Source: Okapia johnstoni
Taxonomy: Eukaryota > Chordata > Mammalia > Artiodactyla > Giraffidae
NCBI GenBank assembly: GCA_024291935.2
Contig: CM044315.1
Coordinates: 57,014,385 to 57,078,384 of the forward strand
Direction of reading: 5' to 3'
Length of the DNA: 64,000 bases
Of the stretch, positions 23,766 through 36,334 are shown piece by piece (positions within the stretch are counted from its first letter, which is position 1; every line of letters starts with the position of its first letter). The notes below the pieces were generated by a model. The model did no database searches. It saw only the letters and a program-made list of their open reading frames with translations, and was not told the origin of the DNA. The translations under genes were made by a program, and so were the position numbers.

Positions 23766-24960
23766 TATGTAATTAAGGCATTTCAAACATGGACCTTTAA
23801 AGAAATAGCTTGTACAATTTCCTTCAAGTCACGTAGTATTTCCAGCTTGTTCTTTTACCCTGCAGTTCCAACTGCTGAGACTAAGGGCTGAAGTAAGGAT
23901 GGCCTCCCCTCTGCTTAAGTTAGGCCAACATACTGCTGGTACGTGATTCCTAATGTTCTCCATGGTGCCTTGGCTGTTTCAGATTTCATTTATTTCTTTT
24001 GTTGCCCTTATAGGACCTAACAAAAGTTTCATACCAGTAGGAGGCCCATAAAATAATGCTTCTTCAGTTGGATTATAATGTCAGTGAAGGCTATGGATGA
24101 TGCCAGCCAATTGTGAGAAAGCTTGGAGGGTTAGGCCCCAAGGAGGTTCCTGCCATTCGGCTATAGTATTTTATCCATTCCTACTCTAATCACTCTGCTT
24201 AAAGAACGTCTGAACAATTTTAAGGTGGGTTAATTAAATGCCACATTTTCCATTTATTTACTAATTCTACTACCATATTTTTAACCTGAGTGAGATAGTT
24301 ACTTAGACTTCAATAATATTCTCCAAAAATAAAGACAACAAATGTTGGCAATAAAGTTATATTAACATTTAACATCAGCTAATAATTAGTGGCTATACCA
24401 TTTTTGTGTTCCCTTAGTTATCTGAGAATCATGTTTCTAAGGAGATTTTAAGTAGAGCTGTAGACTTATGTTTAGAGTGGAATATTGCCCAATAACAGTG
24501 CTGTCTACCATATATGTATCCCTAACCCTTTTGGCCTAGATTGTAATTAAAAGAGAGGGTTATTACAACAGCATGGTTATTACTCATTTCATGTTACAGT
24601 AGATTGGTTGATGTCTTCCGGAAAAATGAAGAACTCAACTTTGAGCTGAGGGATTTTTCTAAATACTCTGATGCAATTCTTGAGTGCACAAAATTATGAT
24701 TTCTCAAGTTTTGAAAGAAGAAATAAATCCAAAGATTTATAAAAGAAAAACAACAGAAAACAATACTGCTGAATGACTAGCAATTGAACCAGACAAAAGA
24801 GTCAAAATGAATTACATTTATTTTCAAAGCTAGACCATGAAGAAATGTCAAATCAAAAATAAGTAAGACTAGAGAAACTTTTTATGCTCACAAAGGAGAT
24901 TTCTTGGCATTTTTCTTGATCCTTTAATCCTTGATGCACAAAGACAATACAAAATTTCCA
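23766..24960. other. Stretch with no recognised gene
   Basis: AT-rich, no young repeats seen and no open frame of note. Confidence 0.5.
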
Positions 24961-24964
24961 TTTC

Positions 24965-25135
24965 TTTTTAAAATTAACTGTTTTATTACAACAGTAATCA
25001 TACAGGTTCAATATTTTAAATATTAACAGAATAGAGAGGTATAAGGTAAAGCAAAATTTCTCTACCTTCTATCCTTCCTACTTTATAATCCCATTTTTTT
25101 GGAGATAACTACTGGTGACATTTTCCTCCTTTTAC
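24965..25135 (-). repeat. Possible old L1 3'-region fragment
   Basis: Text such as TCATACAGGTTCAATATTTT and AAGCAAAATTTCTCTACCTT resembles old L1 3' sequences in antisense. Assignment is weak. Confidence 0.3.
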
Positions 25136-25164
25136 AGCCATCAAGCAGGTTTCACTTTTACTGT

Positions 25165-25555
25165 TTGTGTTAGTTTCCTAGGGTTGCCATAACCCAATAA
25201 CACTGACTGGGGGGCTTAAACAACAGAAATCTATTTTCTCACGGTTTGGAGGCCAGAATTACAAGATTAAGGTGTCTGAAGGGTTGATTTCTTCTGAGGT
25301 CTCTCGTCTCATGTTGTACATGACTGTTTTCTCCCTCTGTCTGCTTGTGGTCTTTCCTTTGTGCATCTGTTGGTGTCCTAATCTCCTCTTCTTATGAGCA
25401 TACAAGTTGAATTAGACTAGGGGCCATCCTAACAATCTCATCTTAACTTAGCACCTTCTTAAAAGTCATATCTCCATATACAGTCACATTCAGGGGCTCC
25501 AGGGATTAGAGTGTCTACATATGAATTTTGGGGAAACACAACTCAGCCCATAACA
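25165..25555 (+). repeat. Ancient interspersed repeat (family not assigned)
   Basis: TTAGTTTCCTAGGGTTGCCA, AACAACAGAAATCTATTTTC, CTAATCTCCTCTTCTTATGA and CAACTCAGCCCATAACAC are a very common mammalian repeat text. I recognise the sequence but cannot name the family with certainty. Confidence 0.6.
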
Positions 25556-25589
25556 CTATTAAAAGAAATACTGCAACAAAACTGTGAAA

Positions 25590-26095
25590 TGCCTGGTGAA
25601 AAATTGCCTATAAAAGCTTTCTAATCATTTACACTATCAGCAGTACATAGTAATACCTGTTTCCCTTCAGCCTTGAACTTATCTAAACTTTTAACTTTTA
25701 ATTGCATAGAAAAAAAATGACTTTTTGTTTTAAGTTGTATAATTAAAAAATACGAATATGGCTGGATATCTTTTCACTTGCCTGTTTTCTGTTAAGATTT
25801 TTCCCCTATGGTCTCCCTTGCCCATTCATTCTATTGGTTATTTATCTTTTGTTTACTTGTGGTAATTTCTTATATATTAAGGATGCTTTGTCATATGTAT
25901 AAAAAATATTTTTCCAATCTGTTCTTGTCTTTTTGTCCTATTTATTGGATTGTTTTAAAATTGATAAAAATTTAGTATGTTAAGATAAAAATTTGGGTAT
26001 TAAATGTTCTTGAGTAGCTTGAGAATTTTAGAAAAAGCCTTTCCCAACCAAAATTATTTAGGAATTAATATTATCTCAAGTTCTCTTCTAGGTAT
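25590..26095 (-). repeat. Probable old L1 3' region
   Basis: TATCTTTTCACTTGCCTGTT and TTATATATTAAGGATGCTTT followed by TTTTTCCAATCTGTTC resemble old L1 3' sequence in antisense. Confidence 0.4.
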
Positions 26096-26212
26096 TTGAT
26101 CCCTGGGTCAGGGAGATCCCCTGGAGGAGGAGCCTGGAAAACCCCTTGGACAGAGGAGCCTGGCGGGCTAAGTCCATAGGGTTGCAAAGAGTTGGACATG
26201 ACTGAGCACACA
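26096..26212 (+). mobile_element. Partial Bov-tA SINE with internal deletion
   Basis: Starts within the tRNA-like part (TTTGATCCCTGGGTCAGG), jumps across the body, and ends TTGGACATGACTGAGCACAC. Confidence 0.85.
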
Positions 26213-26224
26213 CATGCACAATTA

Positions 26225-26850
26225 GCTACACAGCCACTACTGCAATTCAGTGGGAAACAAATGGTGCTGGATCAAGTGGATAAACATACAGGAAAACTAA
26301 CTTGAGATGAGTCATAATCTTTTACATGAAAATAGAGCGATCACACTTCTAGAAGAAAACACAGGAGAATATCTTCATGACTTTGGAGTTAGACAAGGTT
26401 TCTTAAAATGGAACATCAAGAAAACCTGTAAAAGGAAGATTAAAACATTGAACTTAATTAATACTAAGAATGTCTATTCATGAAAAGACACCATTTAAAA
26501 AGAAAAAAGATAAGCCATAGACCAAGAGATGATATTTGTAATACAAATCCTGAAAAAGGGTCTGTATCCAAAATATACAAAAAGCTGGAAATTAAGAAAA
26601 AGTCAACCAATTAAAAAGTAGAAAGAAGACTTAAAAACAGTTGACAAAAGAGGATATAAAATGACCAAAAGTCAACAGCATTAGTCATCAGGGAAATACA
26701 AATTAGAACTTCAATGATATACATCCCATCAAAATGACTAAAATTAGAGATGGATAATGCTAAGTGTTGATCAAGATGTTCAACAACTGGAACTTCCATT
26801 GCTAGTGTGACTATGTGTTGGCATGCATTCTTTGGAAAGTTATTCTATAG
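26225..26850 (+). mobile_element. Diverged L1 LINE fragment (ORF2 3' region)
   Basis: AAACAAATGGTGCTGGATCA, GGTCTGTATCCAAAATATAC, and TAGTCATCAGGGAAATACAA parallel the end of L1 ORF2, with many stops. Older than the L1 at 7562-8275. Confidence 0.75.
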
Positions 26851-26855
26851 TATTT

Positions 26856-28365
26856 CAGTTCGGTTCAGTTCAGTTCAATCCAGTCGCTCAGTCGTGTCCG
26901 ACTCTTTGCGACCCCATGAATCGCAGCACACCAGGCCTCCCTGTACATCACCAACTCCCGGAGTTTACCCAAACCCATGTCCATCCAGTCGGTGATGCCA
27001 TCCAGCCATCTCATCCTCTGTTGTTCCCTTCTCCTCCTGCCCCCAATCCTTCCCAGCATTAGGGTCTTTTCCAATGAGTCAACTCTTCGCATGAGGTGGC
27101 CAAAGTAGTGGAGTTTCAGCTTCAACATCGGTCCTTCCAATGGACACCCAGGACTGATCTCCTTTAGGATGGGCTGGTTGGATCTCCTTGCAGTCCAAGG
27201 GACTCTCAAGAGTCTTCTCCAACACCTCAGTTCAAAAGCATCAATTCTTTGGCACTCAGCTTTCTTCACCGTCCGACTCTCACATCCATACATGACTACT
27301 GGAAAAACCATAGCCTTGACTAGATGGACCTTTGTTGGCAAAGTAATGTCTCTGCTTTTTAATATGCTGTCTAGGTTGGTCATAACTTTCCTTCCAAGGA
27401 GTAAGTGTCTTTTAAATTTCATGGCTGCAATCACCATCAGCAGTGATTTTGGAGCCCAAAAAATAAAGTCTGACACTGTTTCCACTGTTTTCCCATCTAT
27501 ATCCCATGAAGTGATGGGACCAGATGCCATGATCTTAGTTTTCTGAATGCTGAGCTTTAAGCCAACTTTTTCACTCTCTTCTTTCACTTTCATCAAGAGG
27601 CTCTTAGTTCTTCTTCACTTTCTGCCATGAGGGTGGTGTCATCTGCATATCTGAGGTTATTGATATTTCTCCCAGCAATCTTGATTCCAGCTTGTGTTTC
27701 TTCCAGCCCAGCGTTTCTCATGATGTACTCTGCATAGAAGTTAAATAAACAGGGTAACAATATACAGACTTGACATACTCCTTTTCCTATTTGGAACCAG
27801 TCTGTTGTTCCATGTCCAGTTCTAACTGTTGCTTCCTGACCTGCATACAGGTTTCTCAAGAGGCAGGTCAGATGGTCTGGTATTCCCATCTCTTGAAGAA
27901 TTTTCCACAGTTTATTGTGATCCACACAGTCAAAGGCTTTGGCATAGTCAATAAAACAGAAATAGATGTTTTACTGGAACTCGCTTGCTTGACCGATGAT
28001 CCAGTAGATGTTGGCAATTTGATCTCTGGTTCCTCTGCCTTTTCTAAAACCAGCTTGAACATCTGGAAGTTCATGGTTCACGTATCGCTGGAGCCTGGCT
28101 TGGAGAATTTTGAACATTACTTTACTAGCATGTGAGATGAGTGCAGTTGTGCAGTAGTTTGAGCATTCTTTGGCATTGCCTTTCTTTGGGACTAGAATGA
28201 AAACTGACTTTTTCCAGTCCTTTGGCCACTGCTGAGTTTTTCAAATTTGCTGGCATATCGAGTGCAGCACTTTCACAGCATCATCTTTCAGGTTTGAAAT
28301 AGCTCAAGTGGAATTCCATCACCTCCACTAGCTTTGTTTGTAGTGAGGCTTTCTAAGGCCCATTC
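26856..28365 (-). mobile_element. BovB (RTE-clade) LINE, 5'-truncated, about 1.5 kb
   Basis: Largest transposon copy in the window, running antisense from the CAGTT repeats at its 3' end. The peptide at 27593-27925 contains the reverse-transcriptase motif YADD ([18 protein letters not shown]) and follows an FDCVDHNKLW-type motif A region. The next peptide, 26865-27596, is the C-terminal part of the ORF. The two are in different frames: a base appears lost near 27600-27605 (CTCTTAG where the family usually has CTCTTTAG). Upstream frames are also broken and the 5' half with the endonuclease is absent, so the copy is inactive. Confidence 0.95.
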
Positions 28366-28377
28366 CAAAACTGTGAA

Positions 28378-28450
28378 AAAGTAAATTTCTGTTACTTAAG
28401 TCACCCAGTCTACGGTATTTTGTTATGGTGCGTCTAGCGAACAAATACAA
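28378..28450 (+). repeat. MLT1-like LTR 3' end (short)
   Basis: AAATTTCTGTTACTTAAGTC and ACCCAGTCTACGGTATTTTG resemble MaLR/MLT1 LTR ends, probably the DNA into which BovB inserted. Confidence 0.4.
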
Positions 28451-29095
28451 TATTCATTTGTAGACATTATCAGTTGCACACCTATGATTTATGTAATTTA
28501 CTCTAAGTTATACCTATATACATCAACTTAAATTAAAAGCAAAAACAAAGTTTCCTTCTGGCAGACAGCCTGAGTTATCCCCAAAACATCAGTCCTACTT
28601 TTGTCACTGTATCCAATTGTCTTTAGCTCCGTTTTAGCCTTTTCAGCTATAACGTTTTGCTCTACTTTTCCATGACAAGGAGAGCAATGGGGAGAGAGTG
28701 TGGAATTAGCATGATCTTGTTATTCTGGACACTTCAATGAGATACAGAAAATTAGAATTCCATTTCTAGGTCCACCAGTAACTTTTTGAGCAACTCTGAA
28801 TTTCTGCCTTCCCTACCTTGTACTTCTGCTTTCCTGTATGGCAAATGGTGATAATTATAATTGGTCAGACCTCCAAGGCTGTGAAGATTACTAAGATATT
28901 ATCTTAAAATTCTACAGAATTGATGCTATACAAACACAGAAGTGTTATTATTCCCAGCCCAATAATAAACATGGCTTCAAATGATAGCTTTTAAAGATCT
29001 ATAATCATAATGAGAGCATCACTCCTCCACCCTTGTTGCATTTCTATTTCCCGTGGTTATAGTCCCTAGAATCTGTTTTTTTAACCTCTCTATAA
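28451..29095. other. Stretch with no recognised gene
   Basis: Nothing identifiable beyond possible degraded ancient repeats. Confidence 0.45.
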
Positions 29096-29099
29096 TTCT

Positions 29100-29265
29100 A
29101 CCTGTTATACTTCATTGTACTTGTTGCCTTTTATGTCTCTTTCACTTTCTAGATTTTTTGTTTTCTGAAGAGAAGAAACATTCTCTGGATATTCAGTGTC
29201 TTTCATACAGTAGGTATTCAATAAATGTTTGCTTAATAGGTAGATGGCTGAATGAATAAAAGTGA
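29100..29265 (+). repeat. L2 LINE 3'-end fragment
   Basis: CATACAGTAGGTATTCAATA followed by AATGTTTGCTTAATAGGTAG is the L2 terminus. Confidence 0.5.
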
Positions 29266-29459
29266 CCCTCACTCTCATATTGGAAAGGTATCTAAAAGTT
29301 TGTGTTAAGTTATCTGAAAGAGAGAGAAAATTCCAAGGAATTCTGAAACAAGCCTTTAAAAGAGTACAAGCTACTCTTTTGAACTGAGTATTCCATTTCC
29401 AGGGTTTCCAGTTTGAATTTTTATCCAGCTTTCTTTAAGTTTATCTATACAGGAAATCA

Positions 29460-29590
29460 AGGAGGAAAATGGCACCAACAGCACCTACCTCACAGAAGGT
29501 GTTGTAAGGACTGAACGAAGTCATACATGTAATATATTCAGAACAGTGCTTTGCACATAGAAAACTTTAGGGGATGCTACTATTACTGCT
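29460..29590 (+). repeat. MIR-type SINE
   Basis: CACCTACCTCACAGAAGGTG and AGAACAGTGCTTTGCACATA are MIRb-like. Confidence 0.6.
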
Positions 29591-29604
29591 ACTTGAATCA
29601 AAGG

Positions 29605-29835
29605 CAGAAAAGAGCAACTGTTAAGAGCAAGGACTTTGGTGCTACACTGATTGGGTTCACAGCCTAACTCCATGGTTTATTAACTGTGTGATCTTGAGTA
29701 AATTGCTAACCCTCTCTAAATTAAAGTTTCCCTACTGTCTAAAATAAAATAAGAGCATGTATCTCAAATGGTTATTGTGAGGATAAACTGTTCTAAGTGA
29801 TATGTATAAAAGTACACTTAGAACACTTAATACTC
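29605..29835 (+). repeat. MIR-type SINE (near complete)
   Basis: AGAGCAAGGACTTTGGTGCT, AACTGTGTGATCTTGAGTAA and TTATTGTGAGGATAAACTG follow the MIRb order. Confidence 0.65.
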
Positions 29836-30079
29836 ACTACAACTATTTGAGATATATATTAATATTTTTATACTCTATTAGTTCTGTGTTATATATTTAC
29901 ATATCATATCTATCTATCTCTATATACGTATCTCACTTCAAACAAGGTCTGTCACATAGTAAGTATGATATAATATTTGGTATTATTATGATGATACATT
30001 ATTTATGATGTCTGGCAGGTAATATTGTTAGTATCTATTGACTACATATATGAATGAGAAATCTAGGACAATTTCTAGG

Positions 30080-31330
30080 TTTCCATTTGGGTCTCTGGAT
30101 AGCCAGCACTTTTAAGCAGGTAATACAACAGGAGAGATACCATTATAGCTTGGTGACATCACCTTAGGGGTCAACTCGTCTATCCCAGTGATTATGTCAC
30201 AAGAAGAGAGATATAAGCTAGACTGCAGATTATACAACAGTGAGGTACAAAGAAGTGCCTTGGTTAGTCTGGGAACAAAAGGTAGTACAAAGAAACTAAA
30301 TCTTAGAGTATTCAGTGGAATTTTGCTAGACAAAGATTTAAAAAGTAGGCTTTATTTGCAGGCAGTGGGAAGATACTGCAAAATTATATTCAGAAAGTGA
30401 GGAAAATAGATCTGTGTTTTATAATTGTCATACTTGGAAACTGGCACACTGGATTATCTATAGTAAGAAACCAGAGATTGGACAATTGATAAGGAAGGTC
30501 CTCAACAGTCCCAAGTTGGAGAGATAATGAGGGTCTGGATTTGCAGAGACATGGTGAGAATGGAGAGGTAAAGGCAGCTCATTATGAATAAGGGAGACAG
30601 AATCTGGCCTAGATAACTGATTTGATATGGAGGTAATAATTGCCTTGAGGGTTTCCTTGAGATATGTAACTTGACTAACTGGTTGGTGGGCCATTAAGTG
30701 AGATAGGGAAGACATCTTGTTGTTTTGGAGACGCATGTGGATTGTCAGGGCAGAGATATCTAACAAGCAATTAGCTCTGTGAGTCTTATAGTTCAGTCAA
30801 GAGGTCAGAGCCAGAGATCCAGATTCACTCACATAGTCTATGAGAAGAAATAAGGTAAAGGAAAGAATACTCGGGAATATTAACTTCAGGGAGTGAACAG
30901 AGGAAATGGAGCTGCTGAAAGAGAGTGAAGGGGATGTTAGAGATACAGGAGGAGAATTGAGAAAGTAAAGTTATTAATATCAAAGCTGAGGTAGGGGGAT
31001 TTTTTTCCAAAAAGAGTGTTAAATTTCAGAGACATCAAGTAGGATGAAGACCAACAAGTCACTGGTGATTTTTTTCAGAATAGAGTCAGTGGATTACTGG
31101 GTCTGGAATCTAGATTGTCTGCAGTAAATCAGGGAAGAAACAGGAAATGAGGTTATAAAGCCAGTAAATATGAACTATTCTTTCCAGAAATTTGATTCAC
31201 AACCAAAAGAAAGAAACCAGTGAAGATGATGGATTAAGCAGAACGCATGGTTAGAAGGATAATTTTTAGAATGGAGATTTGAGAATAAGATTGAAGAATG
31301 GGATGAAAGAAGATTATTAAAGAAGCAAGT
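30080..31330 (+). repeat. Probable ancient repeat of unassigned family
   Basis: The text (CATTAAGTGAGATAGGGAAG, ATATCTAACAAGCAATTAG, AGACATCAAGTAGGATGAAG, CAACAAGTCACTGGTGATTT) reads like a widespread old mammalian element, possibly LINE or DNA-transposon derived. Open frames here are short and unrecognised. Confidence 0.4.
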
Positions 31331-31374
31331 TGTAGAAGATGATGGAAGGTAATTAATAATAATAGCTAACAATT

Positions 31375-31594
31375 CCTGGGGGCTTTTGCGGTGGCTCAGA
31401 TAGTAAAGAAATTGCCTGTAATGCAGGAGACCCAGGTTCCATTCCTGGGTAAGGAAGATCCGTTGGAGGAGGGCATGGCAACCCACTCCAGTATTTTTGC
31501 CTAGAGAATCCCATGGACAGAGGAGCCTGGTGGGCTACAATCTATAGGGTTACACAGAGTCAAACACGACTGAAGTGATAGCACACACACACAC
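31375..31594 (+). mobile_element. Bov-tA SINE with target duplication
   Basis: CTTTTGCGGTGGCTCAGATA to AACACGACTGAAGTGATAGC with a CA tail. AACAATT flanks it (31368-31374 and 31595-31601). Confidence 0.93.
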
Positions 31595-31687
31595 AACAAT
31601 TACTGATTGTATACCATGTGCTAAGTACTCTATCTACTAAGTACTTTCCACAGACTAACTCATTTAATTCTTTATTCTCACCCTGGA

Positions 31688-31789
31688 TTCTTGCCTGGAG
31701 AATCCCATGGACAGAGGAGCCTGGCAGACTACAGTCCATGGGGTCGCAAAGAGTCAGACACAACTTAGCGGCTAAACCACCAACTACCA
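31688..31789 (+). mobile_element. BovA SINE monomer with 11-bp target duplication
   Basis: TTCTTGCCTGGAGAATCCCA through GCGGCTAAACCACCAACTAC. Perfect duplication CTCACCCTGGA at 31677-31687 and 31790-31800. Confidence 0.95.
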
Positions 31790-32105
31790 CTCACCCTGGA
31801 GGCAGGGGCTAAACAGAACACACATTTAACCCTTAGGCTGTACTGGCCAGCTCTCTAAAACAGGTCTAAGAGCGTAAGTAAAAGTGGATATGCATCAGTA
31901 GCGTTGGATGGTTTGCCCAAGAGAGGTTCATTGCTTCTTTAGAAATCACACATCAGAAAATACAGATGAGTTTGGAGACGAAGAGTGTTTATACCTAGTG
32001 GCTCCTTCCCCCAATTTTCCCAGTAAATAGTACAACTGTTTCAAGAGGGAGGTGAAGAGCCAAAGATCAGGAAGAAAGATCTGGAAGAATCACTACAGAT
32101 GCTGG

Positions 32106-32300
32106 GGTTGTCGTTGTTTAGTCACTAAGTTGTGTCCAACTCTTTGCAACCCCATGGACTATAGTCTGCCAGGCTCCTCTATCCATGAGATTTTCCAGGC
32201 AAGAATACTAGAGTGGGCAGCCATTTCCTTTTCCAGAGGATCATCCTGATTCAGGGATCCAACCCATGTCTCCTGCATTGATAGGTGGGGTCTCTACCTC
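32106..32300 (-). mobile_element. Bov-tA SINE
   Basis: Antisense: GTTTAGTCACTAAGTTGTGT to GGGGTCTCTACCTCTGG; the tRNA-like end is degraded. Confidence 0.9.
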
Positions 32301-32824
32301 TGGGTCTTCTGAGTAAAACACAGTCCTGTTAACTTAAAAAAAAAAAGTGTGACTTACTGGAGTAGATATGATAAGTCCCCAAATAACTGCAATAGCAGGT
32401 AGCATATGTGAAGGAACATAATAGACATAGCTACATAAGGGTTCATCCAAAGGAGATAATGTATCTGCTTATGAGGCAAGAGAGATCAAATATCTCCAAG
32501 TATCTGTGATACTGGAAAAATAGTTTCAACAAGCAGTCCTAGAAGCTTAGTATCCCATTCTTTTCAATGGACAGCTCCAAAGCTCAACAAGAGCAGGGTT
32601 GTTCAATGAGAGAGAGTTTTCAACAAGAATTTCAGGATAAACTGGAGTTGATGGGAGCACAGCACGGGGTGAGGAAGAGTCCCTGAACAGGGATGAATGG
32701 GAAGACAGAAGTTGAGAACATTGAGCCTCAGCTTTCTAACTAAAAATGTCATCCCCCTCTTAGATTATTCTCCTTTTCTTTCTCTCCCTCTTCCTCTAGT
32801 TCTTCATTATTGAATATTTATCAA

Positions 32825-33050
32825 ATTCCTGATGCTTTGCTAAGGTCTTTATGCATTGAATGTATTCAGTCCTTTCCATAGCTTTTGTGAAGATGCCATC
32901 ATCTCCACTTTCAGGTGACTTAACTGAGGCTCTAAGAGGTCAAGTTACTTGCCCAAGGAATTCCACTCAGATCCAATTGGTCTTTATCCTTGCTTCTCAC
33001 ACTGGCTCGAGTATTTATACAAACAGCACCTGGCATATAGGAGATATCCC
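32825..33050 (+). repeat. MIR SINE
   Basis: CAGGTGACTTAACTGAGGCT and CTAAGAGGTCAAGTTACTTG, then CCCAAGGAATTCC, match the MIR core. Confidence 0.6.
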
Positions 33051-33229
33051 ATAAATTAGTAACAGTGATAATAGTAGTAATAATAATTACTAATGAATAT
33101 ATATCCAACAACATGTGGTGCTTTGTGGATTTGCCAAGATGTTAAAGTGAATGGAATCCAGGGTTCCTTTGTGGGATTGGTAGAAAAGGAAACTTTTTTT
33201 TATTTTTTTTAAAGCAAATTCATTGAAGT

Positions 33230-33435
33230 TAAAATGTTTTAAGCAGTTTTAAATACTTTACACAAATTATCTCATTTTATTCTCATTTTACAGAGGAGGG
33301 TACTGAGTGACAAAACAATTACCCTAACTGGCCCAGGCACACAATCAGTGATTGGCAAAGCAAGGATACAGACCCCAGGTAATTTGGCTCCAGAGCCTGT
33401 GCTCTTCACTGCTACACTGTATCGACTCTCCGGAA
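33230..33435 (+). repeat. MIR SINE
   Basis: CAAATTATCTCATTTTATTC, TTACAGAGGAGGGTACTGAG and ACAATCAGTGATTGGCAAAG are typical. Confidence 0.7.
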
Positions 33436-33589
33436 GTCTAATTGAGCCAGACTGTGGAGGACCTTATACATCCAGCCAAGGAGAGCACACACCCTCTCCT
33501 TTCCCTTTCTCAGATCAGAGGTGTCCTCAAGGCCTCTTACATCAGTGACTCTTTAGGAGTTGGCTAAATAGAGCCATTGCATCACCAAG

Positions 33590-33730
33590 ACCCTTATACT
33601 TACCTGAGATTATAAGCTTTATGAGAGTAAGAGCATGTCTGTCCTTTTTGTATTTGTATTCCAGTGCTGGCCAGACACTTAGCAGATGGTAAATATGTAA
33701 TAAATCTTTATGAAATAAATGAAACAAATA
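33590..33730 (+). repeat. L2 LINE 3'-end fragment
   Basis: TATAAGCTTTATGAGAGTAA, CCAGTGCTGGCCAGACACTT and TAAATATGTAATAAATC match L2. Confidence 0.55.
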
Positions 33731-34384
33731 TCATCGAATCATTCAGGCTTCAGAATATCAGATTTCTTAGAAAGGTTAGACACATCAGAACTAGGAATTT
33801 TTACCCATATAAATGATAAAGTAAGATGAATAATATTTGTAAAGCAACTTCAAATTTGGGGTCAAGACAACAAAATATCAGGCAAAAATATTTTAGGACT
33901 CAATTTGCAGCTTAGCTAAGCCAATTTAATTTTGTGCATTGAATATTTTTTGCTAATGTGTACTCTACAAGGATGTCCTCAAAACACTGTGAAATCATGC
34001 TTAACAATTACTTTTATGAGTCATTTGACTTGAAAATTGATCTTGAACTTGGAAAAGCCTTAGTGGCAGATCCAAGCAAGAAAGAATTGCAAAGATTTAA
34101 GGCTTTATTGGATGGAGTCTGACCTAAGGGACAGTAAGGTGCTGAGGGAAAAACAGAATTGAGTGTATGAACAGTGCTAGCTGAAAGACACTAAAAGATT
34201 GCCTGAGAATTGGCAGGAGAAGGTGTTTCTGAATGACTGTCTCCTGATGGAAACATGGGAAAGAAGGACTTAGCCCAATGACACACAATTTCTACTCACT
34301 TCCACAGCCTTAGGGGGTTCTTTTCTTGGTGAGTTCAAAGGGTATGACTGACATAAGGGAGGTAAAAACTGAGGCTCTGAAGTG

Positions 34385-34505
34385 GGCTTTCTAATGTAAG
34401 TGGCATGAGGGCAAGGCCTGTGTTACACTCACTGCTTTTCCCCAGGATCTAGATCAGCTCCTGGCACTCACAGGAGTGCAATGCATATTTGGTGATTGAA
34501 TGAAC
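34385..34505 (+). repeat. L2 LINE 3'-end fragment
   Basis: GTGGCATGAGGGCAAGGCCT, AGATCAGCTCCTGGCACTCA and TTGGTGATTGAATGAAC. Confidence 0.55.
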
Positions 34506-34529
34506 AGTGTGTTGCATCTACTTGAGAAT

Positions 34530-34715
34530 CTTAACTCGCCACATTACTAGCTTTGTGACCAAGGGAATAGTCAACTTCTCTGAAATGGCTTTTCCTTTTT
34601 AAAAATGATAAAATATAGTACCTACCTCATAAGGTTGTTGTGTGGATTAATGGTGACAACCTATGTAAAGCATTTAGTGGAGTGTTTGGTACACAGGAAG
34701 CAACCAATGTAAGTT
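34530..34715 (+). repeat. MIR-type SINE
   Basis: TACTAGCTTTGTGACCAAGG, TACCTACCTCATAAGGTTG and GTGTTTGGTACACAGGAAGC follow MIRb order. Confidence 0.65.
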
Positions 34716-35749
34716 TTGTTGCTGTTTTGTTGTTGTTGCTGTTATTATTAGGGTTGTTTGCTGTCAGCTGTTTGCTGCCCCATATCTGCATTTGGGAAAT
34801 TACCTGCCCTCCCTCACTCCCAGTCATCCCAGTTTCCTTTAATTAGTGGGAAGTAATAGAAAGATGAAGGTCCTTGAATACCTCCATGTATTTTATCCTC
34901 ATACAACCTTTATTTTCCCACATTACACACAGACGCCTGAAGCTGTTTTTATTGGAGATTGTCTTTCATACTGAGCTCCTTAGTGATGCTTCTGAGCTAA
35001 TTTACAATTAGCATGGGGTAAGGATTGGGCTTTGGTCCAAGTCAGGGCCTATTCTCACCCCAGATGGTCTGGGGCTGATGTTAAGTCTGAGCCTCTCTTC
35101 CTGCCATTGGCCACCTGTGGGGGGCCTTTGACTTGAACCCATGGATAGCCAGGGACTGGAGCATGTTCACTTGTCATTCATTCATTCAGCAAAATGTGTG
35201 TGCTGACTCTGTGCCACGGTGTTGAGCGTTGTCTGCACATCATAGGATCACTCTCCAGGCTCTCCTCCCACACTACTCTCGTGGGGAGGAGCAGATGGAG
35301 AGGAGCTTGTAAATATGGGGGACTACAAGGTCAGACGTGAGGGAGAGCAGTCACGAGAGAAAGGGAAGGTGGGGTAAGCAGGCAGGTCAGACCCTATTAG
35401 GCTTATCCTATGAAAACAGGCTGAGGGAGAGAGCCATTTCCCTCACCTCTGCGCCGGGAATCCAGCACCTGTGACCTCGGAGGTTTCAACACTGGAGGCA
35501 TGTCTGCTCTCTGCTGAAGCTTCTTTCAAGCCTGGGAAACAGCAGGGGGTTGACTGGCTTCTTCAAGTTGCCAGCTGCCTCCCACCAGAGGCCTCTGGAA
35601 ACCTATAAAGTTTCTTACCTGCCCTTCCAGGTTGCAATTTCAAAGAGACAATTTTATGAGACAATAATTAGGTGTTTCATAGTTCTTTGGGGTTTTCTTG
35701 TTTGTTTTTTTTTCCTATCTGGGAACAGGAATCTCCTTAACAACATGCA

Positions 35750-35930
35750 AAATGTTGGTTGAGTGCCCACTTTGTTGCTCTGTGCTGGGCACTTTGTAAT
35801 ATTATTTTGTTTAATGCTCACCACAACCTATAAGGTTGATCTTATCACTTTTTTTAAAAAAAGAAATAAATATCAAAAAGGTATGTAATTTTCTCAAGCT
35901 TATTTATACAATTAGTAAGACTTAAAGATG
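35750..35930 (+). repeat. MIR-type SINE
   Basis: TTGAGTGCCCACTTTGTTGC, TGTGCTGGGCACTTTGTAAT and TCACCACAACCTATAAGGTT. Confidence 0.6.
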
Positions 35931-36266
35931 AGAATGAATAAGTCTAATGTCTGAAATGTATCAGGAATGTAAAAGAAAAGGTGAAGTGGAGAACTTCAGG
36001 GCAGGTGCTGATGTGTAAAAGGGAGCAGAGGTGAGGATATTTATTACTTAAACAAATTCATCTAAAGATAAGGGTGGAATACTGATCTTACAAGCTCTGG
36101 GTTCTAAATAGTTGCTACTCAAGATTAGTGTGTGAAGGGAGGGACTGGAAAAAGTCTTGTATATATACACAAAACAAGACAATGGGACTCAGAGAGAGAC
36201 GGGAAGGGTGGTTTTGTCCAGAAAAAAAATAAGTATTTTAAAGGAAACTGAATATACATATTCAAA

Positions 36267-36268
36267 GA

Positions 36269-36331
<63 letters not shown>
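36267..36331. repeat. (CA)n(GA)n compound microsatellite
   Basis: A CA run of about 20 bases passes directly into a GA run of about 45 bases. Translated frames through it are artefacts. Confidence 0.95.

Positions 36332-36334
<3 letters not shown>

Noticed and set aside
26865..27925. Reverse-transcriptase-like frames as a new antisense gene or retron-like system
   Set aside because: They are the BovB LINE ORF, broken by a frame change and lacking the 5' half.
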